Assembly (NCBI GenBank): GCA_964017155.1
Contig: OZ024857.1
Span: 14,291,902-14,355,901 of the forward strand
DNA: 64,000 nucleotides
Reading direction: 5' to 3'
From: Oasisia sp. SBJ-2009
Lineage: Eukaryota > Annelida > Polychaeta > Sabellida > Siboglinidae
In this document: positions 23,322-33,960 of the stretch, piece after piece
Layout: each line of letters starts with the position of its first letter
Position numbering within the stretch: the first letter of the stretch is position 1
Notes under the pieces: model-generated
Told to the model about the DNA's origin: nothing
What the model saw: the letters and a program-made list of their open reading frames with translations, nothing else
Databases searched by the model: none
Position numbers and translations under genes: made by a program

Positions 23322-23464
23322 CGAAACAAATTTCATAATTACACAACTAGCAATTCAACGTACTTTTCCGTTTCGACCACCATCGGCGGCCTTGGTCGCC
23401 GATGCTGGTCGAAACGTAGAAGTAAGTCGAATTGCTAGTTGTGTAATTATGAAATTTATTTCGA
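23322..23464. mobile_element. Palindromic MITE-like hairpin, about 143 bp
   Basis: The left arm contains TTTCATAATTACACAACTAG and GTTTCGACCA; the right arm is its reverse complement, with the turn near 23390 (CGGCGGCC..TTGGTCGCCG). AACTTCGTGCT occurs shortly outside each end (about 23310 and 23500). It is non-coding. Confidence 0.8.
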
Positions 23465-23568
23465 ATAATATACTGCCAACTTGATGAACATTTTCACGAA
23501 AACTTCGTGCTGTTTAAACGGAGGAAATATGGTGGCAGGAATCGTGAATGTTATGTCGTACGAACTAG

Positions 23569-24070
23569 AACAAACATATACATCAGATAACAGCCTCAGC
23601 AAACCGCACCCTAGCATTCATCAGACGCAATCTCCACACATGCCCCGTAAACATCAAAACAACAGCCTACACAACCCTAGTTCGACCACTTTTAGAATAC
23701 TCATCTTCAATATGGGACCCCCACACCCAGACCCTAATCAACCAAATCGAAATGGTTCAAAGACGCGCAGCCCGTTTCTGTCTTAATGACTATACATCTA
23801 GAGAAGCGGGCTGCGTGTCAGAAATGCTAAATCAATTACACTTACATCAACTAAAAACCAGAAGAACAAACAGACGCCTCACCATACTCCACAAAGCCAT
23901 CTATGGACACCTATCCTTGCCTGTCAATAACCTCCTCCAGCCCGTACAACGCCTATCAAGACATTTAAACACTAAAGCATTCAACACTATCCATGCCAGT
24001 AAGAACTGCTATACATCTTCATATTTCTCTAGAACAATAAGAGACTTGAATTCCCTGCCAGATGCAATAG
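23569..24070 (+). pseudogene. Jockey-like LINE, C-terminal RT region (5' piece of a split copy)
   Basis: The frame opens after the TAG at 23566-23568 and reads through LAFIRRNLHTC, PVNIKTTAYTTLVRPLLEYS, VQRRAARFCLNDY and PVQRLSRHLNTKAFNTIH to LNSLPDAIV. This is the connector/C-terminal region after the RT thumb. The frame is open across 160 codons. It is interrupted at about 24071 by an inserted element and resumes at 27389. Confidence 0.85.
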
Positions 24071-24317
24071 TTAAAGGCAAAACAAAGTGAACTGTTTCGT
24101 GGCATACACCTAACAGAGTTAATAGAAAGTAACAATTTCCACATATACTCATTGTTTTAACGCCAGCGGTTTACCAGCAAAATATTTTTGAACACCCAGT
24201 CATCCAAATACTACCAGCAACCCCATTTTAGACGAAGAATGACGTCACGAAGCTTCAGCGCTCTCCACAGATTCCTTGCATATTAGTTATTCATAAATCC
24301 GTCTAGAGGCGCTGTGC

Positions 24318-24729
24318 GCAGTTTAGGCCCGCGGCCGCACCTAGAAAAAACATCAAAATGATCACCTACGATGACCAAACTTCGCCGGGCGTATCTACTA
24401 CACCTGAACTACGCGTAAGCACTTGTCACGTAATCACAAAATAATAATTAATGCCTGAAATCGATCAAAATGTGTAAGTAAATACGGTCTGATCCCACGG
24501 CTGCAAGCAGCAAGATGGTGGCGCCACCTGACGGAGTTCACTGTTGCAGTAGTGACTCGGCGAGGCGTTATTTACTTACACATTTTGATCGATTTCAGGC
24601 ATTAATTATTTTTTTGGATCATGTTACAAGTGCATACGCGTAGTACAGGTGTAGTAGATATGCCCTGCGAAGTTTGGTCATCGTAGGTGATCATTTTGAT
24701 GTTTTTTTCGAGGTGCGGGCCTAAACTGC
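24318..24729. mobile_element. Palindromic element nested in the 3.3 kb element
   Basis: Arms of about 165 bp begin GCAGTTTAGGCCCGC and run through AACATCAAAATGATCACCTA, GATGACCAAACTTCG and TTAATGCCTGAAATCGATC to AAGTAAATA. A unique spacer of about 80 bp lies between. It is a typical fold-back MITE structure. Confidence 0.88.
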
Positions 24730-25171
24730 TAAAGTACCCGCAATTTGTGAATCCAATGTTCAGTACTACCGGTTGTTTCAACGGGAAAGAAAAAAAGATA
24801 GCTCAAAATTTCTCACGGAACTATTACTGCAACCGTATGCCGAACAGTAAGGCATAATTACTACTAAAGTTTACCATAGATTTGACCACATATTTAGATA
24901 CACAGGCAGCTGCTACATGTTACGCCAACTGAACGAAGACTCGAAGTTGTTGACCCTTAAAGGTGAAATGAACATAAAAATTATAATTAAACCAAGTAAA
25001 TAACACACTAATATGATGCTATTTATACAGGTTTAACCCGTGACAACTTTTGTAGTTTATATATACACGCAGTTTACCGTCTACAAATCAGCCCATCTGA
25101 TCGATTTCCGAGTGAAATACCGAAGTGAATAGTGTCAGTGGCTGCCGCTTGGAAAGTACTCATGACGTAAT

Positions 25172-25426
25172 ATGTACCATAGTCATAGAAAATTTCGCCA
25201 TATGAAGTTAGAATCTGGCGAGTCAGATTTGGGCAATTATGCGGCTACTATAAGAACTTGTTGTTTGGTGAAAGCATACAGTGGTGAACCACTGGCTTCA
25301 GTAGTCACAAAAAACAAGCAGGAAAGCGACATTGAGCACAAGAGAAACGTAGAGGGTGAGTTATCAGGGGGCGCTGCCGTCGGTGGACTACTGTACGAAG
25401 ACCCAAACATTCCTACGGTGGAATAA
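25172..25426 (+). CDS. Unidentified reading frame
   Basis: An 84-codon frame (MYHSHRKFRHMKLESGESD start) with mixed composition, in a repeat-free patch of the 3.3 kb element. An overlapping frame at 25356-25688 contains a strongly hydrophobic stretch, WWYIACAFMTVLIGVIGIL, which could be a membrane anchor. The two frames overlap around 25360-25426, so a frameshift or splice could join them. I recognise no family, and it may not be a gene. Confidence 0.2.
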   Translation: MYHSHRKFRHMKLESGESDLGNYAATIRTCCLVKAYSGEPLASVVTKNKQESDIEHKRNVEGELSGGAAVGGLLYEDPNIPTVE

Positions 25427-25688
25427 AACATCGAAGTGGATAGTGTCGATGAAACACCAGGATGGTTGGTGGTATATTGCATGCGCATTTATGACTGTAT
25501 TAATTGGTGTGATAGGAATATTACATTTTCAAAGACAGAAAAGTAATAGTAGTTTTATTAATACCAACGGTATCGTATTGCCACGGAATTTCGCTATTGT
25601 AATGCATAAACTTCAGACTTTATTTCTTCCATTCAGTAATAATAATCCTGTGGTTGATTATTCTATTACTGTTGAGGTTCACGTCTAG
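25356..25688 (+). CDS. Unidentified frame with one possible membrane segment
   Basis: 110 codons. A single hydrophobic segment at about residues 39-57 follows a KHQDG turn, and the rest is polar. A type II anchor of a small or first-exon-encoded protein is conceivable. No motif supports a function. Confidence 0.2.
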   Translation: MSYQGALPSVDYCTKTQTFLRWNKTSKWIVSMKHQDGWWYIACAFMTVLIGVIGILHFQRQKSNSSFINTNGIVLPRNFAIVMHKLQTLFLPFSNNNPVVDYSITVEVHV

Positions 25689-26077
25689 CCAGGCAAAAGT
25701 AACGACGCAGAAAACACTTTTAGGCTTGGAGTTTAGATGAAATGTGTCGATCACTAAAAGTGTCAATGCAATTTGGACGATGTCTGTAAGCAAATGTGTT
25801 TGGACTGGTTATGCCTGGATGTCGTGGAATACCAGTATACAAGTGAACTTAATAATAAATAGAAATATTCAATTTGATTATCAAGCCCTAATAATATATA
25901 ATGCGTTTATAGATATCAAATATTAATGTTACAATAAACTCTTCAATGATGGTTGAATCGAACGACGACATGAACATGAAATGGTCCTTGACCTGAGGCT
26001 AATCATTGATAAACATGCGCTCCCTAAAAATTAAATAATAAATTGATTTTTCTTTTTGGACATTATAGCAACCATTC

Positions 26078-26160
26078 GTAAATAGGGCACTTACGCAGAA
26101 TTTGGAACAACCTCAATTGTGCAATTATAACCTTATATTTGCCAACATTTGATACATATT
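26078..26160 (+). pseudogene. Third remnant of the TYAEFG frame
   Basis: GGGCACTTACGCAGAATTTG, then CCTCAA and TTTGCCAACATTTGATAC follow the order of 15228-15296. The peptide GTYAEFG can be read on the plus strand, followed by a divergent end. It links the 3.3 kb element with the GTCGGCG-type transposons. Confidence 0.45.
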
Positions 26161-26854
26161 CTTGCCAACATTTGTGTTAGAATCGGAACGACTTATCTCC
26201 AAGTTCCGCCGTTTCTGGAAAGGCAAGCTACGCCTACGGCTACGGCTACGGCTACGGCTACGGCTACGGCTACGGCTACGGCTACGGCTACGGCTACGGC
26301 TACGGCTACGGCTACGGCTACGGCTACGGCTACGGCTACGGCTACGGCTACGGCTACGGCTACGGCTACGGCTACGGCTACGGCTACGGCTACGGCTACG
26401 GCTACGGCTACGGCTACGGCTACGGCTACGGCTACGGCTACGGCTACGGCTACGGCTACGGCTACGGCTACGGCTACGGCTACGGCTACGGCTACGGCTA
26501 CGGCTACGCCTACGGCTTCGCCTTTCCTTCGTTTCTATCTCCCGGATTCGCTTAACAATTGTTGGGATTATTGGGCATGTTAGTGTTGATTTCTTCAAAC
26601 GTTGTCGACCTGGCTTAAAACACACAGACTGGTAAACAGCTAGATCTGTGACGAAACACGAACTGTCAAAATAATCTTGGCATAATGGACTGATAAGCGA
26701 GAACACCGACACCGAGTCGGTGTCCAGTTGACTCAACCGACTTGTTTGTGTTTGATCCACTGCCTTCGTCGCTTTGGCTCTTTCTCTATCGAAAACTAAA
26801 GAAGCTCTTCCGGAATTATCCCCGTTGCTGCACCCAAAAGCCACACAGAATACC
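26125..26854 (-). CDS. Degenerate THAP-like domain fused to an (Arg-Ser)n tail
   Basis: THAP domains are C2CH zinc-finger DNA-binding modules of transposases and host regulators. The frame starts MVFCVAFGCSN, the usual THAP opening with the first two cysteines. At about residues 58-68 it reads LCQDYFDSSCF, matching the third ligand and the (C-x2-H)F..SCF segment, but with tyrosine in place of the zinc-binding histidine. It ends the domain with RLKKSTL...IIPTIVKR, corresponding to the LKxxAxPTIF end. The central tryptophan block is not recognisable. From about residue 115 a hexamer microsatellite in the same frame encodes some 50 Ser-Arg pairs, then a short unique tail. The frame is open throughout at 243 codons. 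Its expression is unknown, and it may be a fragment of a P-like transposase. Confidence 0.45.
26224..26520. repeat. (TACGGC)n hexanucleotide array
   Basis: Nearly perfect TACGGC repeats, with TACGCC and TTCGCC variants at the ends. On the minus strand in the THAP frame it encodes alternating Arg and Ser. On the plus strand it gives Thr-Ala or Leu-Arg frames that are artefacts. Confidence 0.97.
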
Positions 26855-27388
26855 ATGTTTTATTCGATGAAGAAGAACACCGCAAGACACCATACACCAA
26901 GAATACCATTGAAATCCTTAACCTGCTGCTAGCGTCTATGGTACATATGACGTCACCCTCACGGAAACACCCGAAGGCAAAATTTCATAGGCGGTGTGTG
27001 AGGAAGTATTTTTATTTGCATGATTTTATAAAATATATTTGTTTTCAAGTATTCATACTACACGATTATATTATGTTATATATATTCTATTAACCACAGC
27101 CTTTAATCTAGCATGTTCATTTCACCTTTAACGACGTCGCAGGAACCTGACCGGCTTCAGCAGAAACTTAGAATGCCGCGCGCTGATTGGCCAAGCCAAG
27201 TTAACCCATCAACGATGGCGGCGTCTAGGCCATAGTGGATTTCGGCAGAATTTTAGACTTTAAGGTCACATTCTGAGTAAACCGCTGGCGTTACAAAATT
27301 GAGTATAATTATGTGGAAATTGTTACTTTATATTAACTCTATTAGGTGTATGCCACGTAACAGTTCACTTTGTTTTGCCTTTACATTT

Positions 27389-27550
27389 CTAAACCACAAC
27401 ATTTTAAACAAGCTCTAATACACGACTAACAACCCAACAGCATGCGCACCCAACCCTGACCGTTTGACTCCACCAGGAGTGTTGGCCAGTATTCCAACAA
27501 GACAAGACGATTTCGACAACGCCATATTGTGATCATTTACTTGTAATAAA
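27389..27550 (+). pseudogene. 3' end of the split Jockey-like LINE
   Basis: After the inserted element the sequence gives FLNHNILNKL and a stop. It then continues with CCCTGACCGTT and TGACTCCACCAGGAGTGTTGGCCAGTA, which match the 3' end of the minus-strand relic at about 5950-6010. This is the continuation of the copy broken at 24070. Confidence 0.65.
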
Positions 27551-28234
27551 GAGGCAGACACATTCATAGCTGTAGGGGGATGCGTTGATCGAAACATCAT
27601 TAGTTCTGGTGAAATTTAAATTTAAATCTTCGAAATCAATAGAATCAAGAAATTGAAATCTTCGAAATCAGTAGAATAAAATTTGAAATATGATGTTGCC
27701 CCGCCATCTGCATGCAAGACGAACAAGACGGAGGATGATGATGTATGCCAGATTTAAGGGATTATTATTCGAGAGAAGGTAATGCTTTCCTATTACATAA
27801 TGTAAGTGAGTACTAAAATGGATGTCTTATTCTCGCTAGATTGAATTGGTAATTCTATGCGTCGCCCACAAAAGTTAATAGGCATTACATTACATTACAA
27901 TAGAGCAACATGAACATCAGTGTCTTATTTGTTATACAAAGTGCATACTACAATTGACAAATTATTCTCATTAGATTAAATTGTTAGTGTATAGGTTGAA
28001 TAATGGCTTCCAAGTTGACCATGGGCTCAGTTTGCCATGGGCACAGCTTGCAATTATCTGCAGTAAAATGTTCAATTCATGCCGCGTTTACAAACTGATA
28101 GAGTCGCATCCAGTCGACCTTGCTTCTCGTCTTCAATCAGAAGTCCAGTGAGACTGCTTTTGCTGTGTGGATCCTGCTGTGATTTTCTCCATTTAGTGCA
28201 GCGATTAATCATAACAATTGTGCAAATTATGACT
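27551..28234. other. No recognised feature
   Basis: Mixed unique-looking sequence with a short internal direct repeat (GAAATC(A)TTCGAAATCA(A/G)TAGAAT near 27625-27680). I see no gene. Confidence 0.4.
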
Positions 28235-29032
28235 AAAGCATGACATTTTTACCAGTGTTAGTACATACCATAAGGTTCATTTTAAGATCGGGATGTTAGT
28301 CAGATTTGACCTCTGAGGACCGTGAGAGGTCAATGACCTCAATTACATTGACATTGAAATTTTTCATGATTCTGGTGCAATTTGTCTGTTTATAGAATCA
28401 TTAGAAAGGTATGTTATTATTATATGCAGCACTTTAATTTTTAATGTGCACTGAACAAAGGCTATAAGCCTTAAAGTGCAGTGAGATCAATGACCTCAGA
28501 CACATGAATAGTACATACCGGTACATGTAATACAGACGCATTATTCATATAGACGCATAAATGTCAAGGTGCCTGATTGCACCTAAGGCCGACTAGTATT
28601 GAGCTACTGGAGTTACTCGCGTGACTCTACGCGCAGTAGGTACTACGCGCGTAATCCAACTGAACACCGGTGATCGTGATCACGGACATAAACCCCGTAT
28701 GTAAATAAATAAAATAAAGTAAGCAGTTGTTTAGTGTGTAAATTGTGACGTTCATCTTCTTGGACTGTAATTATAATTCATAGAATGTGGTGACTTTATG
28801 GTTAGAATGTGGTGACTAAATGTATGTTTAATTGATTTATTATTCAGTAGGGGCCTACGTTCCCTATTAGTTGTCACTGCTAATGACGTCAGTTACTCGA
28901 GTGGATCCTGTAAAACTCGCGATTGCCTCGAGTAACTAATCTAGGTCAAAAATGGTCACGTGCTCGAGTGATCTCGGATGTTCGATTGGGACTCGGGTTA
29001 CGCGTAGCACAATCGAAGTCGGCCTAGGCTCC
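28235..29032. repeat. Dispersed repeat, copy B, ending in a short inverted-repeat element
   Basis: 28235-28925 pairs with 1-690. Within it, TAAGGCCGACTAGTATTGAG at about 28585 and the reverse complement of CACAATCGAAGTCGGCCTA near 29010 form imperfect inverted ends of a roughly 450 bp unit. Its right end overlaps the final codons of the minus-strand reading frame described next. Confidence 0.7.
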
Positions 29033-29040
29033 CGAGCATG

Positions 29041-30068
29041 CACATAATGCAGTGCACTTGAGTGCAGCCTTGGTGCACTTGCAGCGGCCGGTACACCCCT
29101 TCTTGCAGTTCGTGGCAAGATTTCGATGCCTCTGGCAGTGTCGTCCAAAGAGGCTGCCACCCAGAGGCCTCCTTTGTCCAGCCCCAGTCAGATGGGCTTG
29201 GTAACTCAGGATTCAGGACCAGAGTTCGGTTCCAGCAGTTGGCCTGGAGAGATGCACGCTTAATGAGCTGCTGGAGTGCTGCCTGCGTTGGGGGAATGTT
29301 ATCTAGAGCCCTAGACGTGTGTGCGAAGAGCTGTTCCATAGCACCGTTCACTTCCATCATGACACTGGTGCGGTCATACATCAGCACAACGAAGCGCTCC
29401 AGCAGTGACATTGACTCCTCCCTGACATCACTTGGCATGCGTAAGAGTTCTACAAAGGCACCATTCACCTCTGGGAAAACTTTCCAAATCTCACAGGCAG
29501 TATTCTTCCAGCGAATGAAGACACAGTGTCGCACCCAGAGCTGGCAATGTTGACTTGTACTAGGGCGTTCGTCCAACCGCTGTCCTCCAGACAGTCTCCA
29601 AGCAGCTGAAACAAAACGCAAATTATGTAAATGATGTTCAGATTGTACGACACTAGCCTCTGACTGACACATTAAACCTGCTATTTCAGTTGCTAGATGC
29701 ACTTGCACAGAACATTGGTGAAACAGTGTTGCTCTTACTACCACATGTACTGGTATCTCACGGATACAGCACTGGCTATTACTGTATATCATGGAACGTA
29801 CCATCAACACACCCATCTCGATATGCAGACCGCCGAACATGATCACAAATTGATCCTCTCCATGTGTGGCTGGCCAGGTCCACTGTATGTCCTTGGCAAG
29901 GGCGAAGAGTGGCTGATCAGCAGCAAGTACAGGTACTTGTCCATGGTTCACGTGCTGAAGTGCTGCCTTGACGATGGCCATGGAATGTCTTATCATTGCC
30001 ACCGAGTGGTGTGCGCTGTCTAAACAGAACAGAGGCAACAGTGCATTGATCGCGACAGGTGGGATCAC
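29041..30068 (-). pseudogene. Broken gene of an orphan family with GCD motif and C-terminal CXC domain
   Basis: The open frame (to 28998) starts near 30068. Residues 40-90 carry GQVPVLAADQPLFALAKDIQ and GEDQFVIMFGGLHIEM, signatures of a large uncharacterised, lineage-expanded animal family. A likely intron follows, with acceptor TTGCGTTTTGTTTCAG ending at about 29607. Then comes LLGDCLEDSGWTNALVQ and, in the same frame, GCDTVSSFAG. A frame change near 29515 leads into IWKVFPEVNGAFVELL... and SGWQPLWTTLPEASKSCHEL. The last part is shifted again: the neighbouring frame at about 29041-29110 reads KKGCTGRCKCTKAALKCTAL, a tesmin/TSO1-type CXC cysteine motif. At least two frameshifts and an apparent internal deletion make it a pseudogene. 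The last residues of the open frame come from the adjoining repeat. Confidence 0.75.
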
Positions 30069-30082
30069 TGCTTGCTGGACAT

Positions 30083-30192
<110 letters not shown>

Positions 30193-30474
30193 AGGTCCAG
30201 CTATCAGGATGTTTTCTGCTAGGTTTTTTCACTAATATTTCTTGATAACTGATACATTGGACAAGTTGGTAATGACCACTCCCAACTCGGGGCCTCATTA
30301 GTAATTTCCGTGATGGTCTTGTGTTCATGGTTGCATATATCCGTGGGAGGAAACGTCCACGGTGGTGTACAATGTACGTGAGGTGTGGTCTGCTATGCCC
30401 ATCGTGTGTTATGTCCGTGACGGATTATATCCGTGACGGGCTATTTGTTCGTGATGGATTGTTTTTTTCTCTCA

Positions 30475-31680
30475 CACACTCACTCACTCACTCACTCACT
30501 CACTCACTCACTCACTCACTCACTCACTCACTCACTCACTCACTCACTCACTCAGTCACTCACTCACTCACTCACCCACCCACTCACTCACTCACTCACT
30601 AATTCACTCAAAACAAATCCGGACTTATATCTGGATCGGTCGTACGTCATTGCCAGGTTGGTTCCCTGGATCACTTTAAAATTGCAATCCTATCCACAGG
30701 TAGCTTCTCGTTAGTTCCGTTGAGGAAAAAGTCGCGTTTCGACATGAAAAAGACGTCCACAATATCTTCTGCACTTCACACAGTGAACGACGTGAATGAC
30801 ACGACATCTAATATCATGTGTATTGCATTACTCATTCATTAATCTCATTGCTTGCGTTGCTTACATATAACCCCCAATTTGTCACCCGCGCTATAGTTTG
30901 GTACTGCCTGCAGAAAAGATCAGATTTTTATCAAATAATGCTGTATTATAAAAACTATTCAACATTTAACTTATATTAACACAAAATAAAATAGAAATAC
31001 AAATTTGCAGTTGTTTATAAAATATATATTACGGCAGTGTCCGTGAGGTGGTAGCAGTGTGGATCACGTGGATAAACAAACAAAAGCCGCCAAGGCAAAT
31101 GTGATCAGACTGTCTTCTCGGCATATTTCCGCAGCCGACCGATAGTCGGTTAAGCGAGACTAGTCGACAAATAGGTAGCCGTTAAGTATGCAAATAGAAC
31201 GCAAACATGGACGAAAGTGACTTTCCGTGAAAAGAGACGGGTCGCAACTGCAAAAGGTACTATTAACATCACGTGACTGACAACAAAAACATATATGTTT
31301 GTTTTTCAAAATTGTGATTTATATGTAAAACGTACAGCATTGATTTTTTTCAACATCACGTAAAAACCATGTCACAACCACATGCAGAAAGTTTTAGAAA
31401 AACATTTTGTTTTATATAAAAAACGAGTCTAAGTAATTAGTGACGAACGACTGCAAAATTACGCATCAAATATATCACAACATATATATTGCCTGAAAAA
31501 AGTACACTTTACAGAGTTCGTTTATTAAACTGAGAACAACCAAACATGGTTGAACACATACTGTAATATGATTAGGCTTAGTGATAGTAACAGTTATTTG
31601 CCAGTTACACAAGCCTAAATATAATATAATCTCACTGTCTCCTCCGTTAGTGCCCACTTCAAAGTGGCCACTAACGATAG
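30475..31680. repeat. Segmental duplication, copy 2 (with 7012-10050), opened by (CACT)n
   Basis: (CACT)n at 30475-30610, then matches to 7220-7640 and to 9580-10050. About 340 bp near 31105-31440 have no counterpart in copy 1. That insert includes GACCGATAGTCGGTTAAGCG, whose reverse complement lies at 683-708. Confidence 0.85.
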
Positions 31681-31689
31681 TTACATATA

Positions 31690-31935
31690 AATGGTTATCT
31701 ACGATTACGTACAACGGTTATATCCCTGGCTATGCCAGTAATCCGTAGTGTATTTGTTGACGTTTTAGTTTCAACATCCAAGACCAAGAGCTACAAATTG
31801 AATGAATAGTTTTCATAGTTCGTAAGATTTGGTGTTTTCTGCTTATATTAAAAGTCAGCTGAACGAGAGTTACATACATGTGGATGTCAACGATTAGGTA
31901 TAACGGTATATATTGCCTCTACCAATAATCTGTAG

Positions 31936-31992
<57 letters not shown>

Positions 31993-31995
31993 TAC

Positions 31996-32060
<65 letters not shown>

Positions 32061-32400
32061 CCGTAGTATATATATATATATTAACGTTTAAGTTTAGAAA
32101 GCCAATAAATTTCAGGCTCACCAGTAGCATAGGCTTACACCATTTGGACCTCCACCTACGACCCTCAATATCCAACAAATAGCCTTCACATACACGTACT
32201 AGAAACCAACTGGATCCATCCAATTAAGGCTTCTCCAGAAACTTCCAACTGCATATAATTAATAACTACCCATAATCTATGACATTTTGTCTGGAATGCC
32301 GAGATTCACAAGAAATATATATTTTATACAGTTTTCTGGTTTTTTTTATTATTGGTTACGCCAAGGTTGAAAAACAGCGTGGATTGTTTTTTATTTTATA
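31690..32400. repeat. Dispersed repeat block related to 12370-12730 and 11560-11680
   Basis: 31690-31890 matches 12372-12590, including CAACATCCAAGACCAAGAGC. 32080-32205 matches 11562-11687. 32205-32400 matches 13338-13560, giving the uninterrupted version of the MITE insertion site. A (TA)n array with internal inverted motifs occupies 31936-32080. Confidence 0.85.
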
Positions 32401-32689
32401 GGTCAGTTCGCCCAGTTCACACTTTGATGTTCGACCGCTCACGCTGCACTCCTCGACCGAAGACGCTCTGCAGTGTCAAGTTCGCACTGTCAAATGCACG
32501 TGGCGCGTGTTTACTTCCAGCAACCATTCACCACGCAGATAGTATTGCTATCGCTTCTAGTATAAGTTTAATGGAGGGAATTATTTCAGGCAATTATTTA
32601 AGGGAAGATTACTTTCTACAAATTCAATCACTCATAAGTTAATTCAACCAGTCATTTATGTAACGCTAACCAGTATGTCATGCAATAAG

Positions 32690-33060
32690 CAGAATGACGT
32701 CAATATCAGTCTGCAATACAATACAAAGTCAGTCTGCCTCTTTGCAGATTACTATGTTTTATACAGAGAAATTAATAATCAGTCAGACCCACAAGAACTA
32801 CAGAAAGACCTAGATGAATTAACATGTTGAGTACATGTCTCGCAAATGCACTTTTACCCCAATAATTGATTTGTGATGACTAACTCAGGCAAGAAATGCA
32901 AAACATTTTAGTTAAACTCTATCTACGAAATACAACACCATGGGCATGGCATATTCAATAAAGCCATATATAGACCCCTATCCTTGCCTGTAATAAACTT
33001 CATCCAGCCCGTACAACGCCTATCAAGGCATCTAAATAATAAAGCATTCAACTAAACAAC
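32690..33060 (+). pseudogene. LINE relic (RT box C to C-terminal end)
   Basis: The plus strand gives SVCLFADYYVLYREINNQSD, where the second catalytic aspartate of FADD is replaced by tyrosine. It then reads DPQELQKDLDELTC and a stop, and after a gap the CCCGTACAACGCCTATCAAG block that encodes PVQRLSR in the copies at 6.1 and 23.9 kb. It is decayed and internally deleted. Confidence 0.75.
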
Positions 33061-33109
33061 AGGAAGAAAAGCTAAAATCTATACAATGCTATAGCCAACT
33101 CCCCAATGA

Positions 33110-33960
33110 TGACTCTCTGGGTATAACATTAGGAGGGAAGGTGTAACGTCTTTGGAATTTGGAATAACAAATATGATGAATTTATTATTCCACATAAATA
33201 TGATTATGATTGGGTGGTGAGCATTGAGATTGGATCTTGAACAAAGAAAATGTAATGTTTATTTACCTTGTGATAAAAGATAATGAGGAAGAATATCTTG
33301 ACCGTTTAAACAAACATCATAATTTGGTAGATGAATGTGCAGCTCCTGTGTAACAGAAGTAGGAGATTATAATGCTAATGTGCAAATTTTGCTGTTTTTT
33401 TGAAAGAATTGTGTAGCCAATTTAAGTGTAAGTGGACTAGTTGCCTTAAATTACCAGAAGAAACGTATACATGTGTAAGTGATGTGTGGGGTAGTCATTC
33501 ATGGTTGGATCACTTGATCCTAACTGAAGATGGCATATGTGTCATAAGTTTATTATATGGTACACACATATACACAGTCCAAACCTTTTGCTAAATTATG
33601 AAACATTGCCAAGGGTTAGTAAATATAAATATCTTGGGCATATTATCACAGAAAATCTATGCGACAATGATGACATATTTATGCAATACAAGAGAATTTA
33701 TGCTTAGGGTAATGCCTTGATCCGAAAGTTTTACATGTGTATAGAATCTGAAAATGTACTTTATTAAAATCCTACTGTACATCATTGTATACATGCTAGC
33801 TGTGGTGTTGCAATAGAGCAGAGTCAATGAGAAATATTACATTGCATCATGAATACTCTTGGTCAATACATAAACATGTCAAGGCTGGGTACCATACACC
33901 ACGAAATCTTCAAAGTTAAGTTTGGAATCTTTTTTTTTGTAATATTTGCAACTCATGCAT
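33110..33960 (+). pseudogene. Second, different LINE relic: endonuclease end joined to RT C-terminal region
   Basis: Frame-hopping translation gives RKCNVYLPCD and EEEYLDRLNKHHNLVDE. It then gives a GDYNANVQ block (endonuclease GDxN) and, at 33400-33530, YTCVSDVWGSHSWLDHLILT, the SxxDH end of an AP-type endonuclease. After about 33600 it reads YKYLGHIITENLCDNDDIFM, QYKRIYA and NALIRKFYMC, typical of the region after the RT palm. The whole RT catalytic core is missing, so a large deletion joined the two ends. Confidence 0.75.

Larger units (their letters stand above)
24071..27388. mobile_element. 3.3 kb element with about 110 bp terminal inverted repeats
   Basis: Left end TAAAGGCAAAACAAAGTGAA..., continuing TGGCATACACCTAA, GTAACAATTTCCACATA and AACGCCAGCGGTTTA. 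The reverse complement of 27276-27388 matches the same order. Its insertion splits a LINE whose two halves line up at 24070 and 27389. Inside are a palindromic element, unidentified short frames, a THAP-like gene and a hexamer array. A THAP protein in an inverted-repeat element recalls P elements, but no transposase core is seen and no clear 8 bp target duplication is visible. Confidence 0.65.

Noticed and set aside
29062..29553. Plus-strand 163-codon frame
   Set aside because: Shadow of the minus-strand CXC-family pseudogene, whose motifs are clear.
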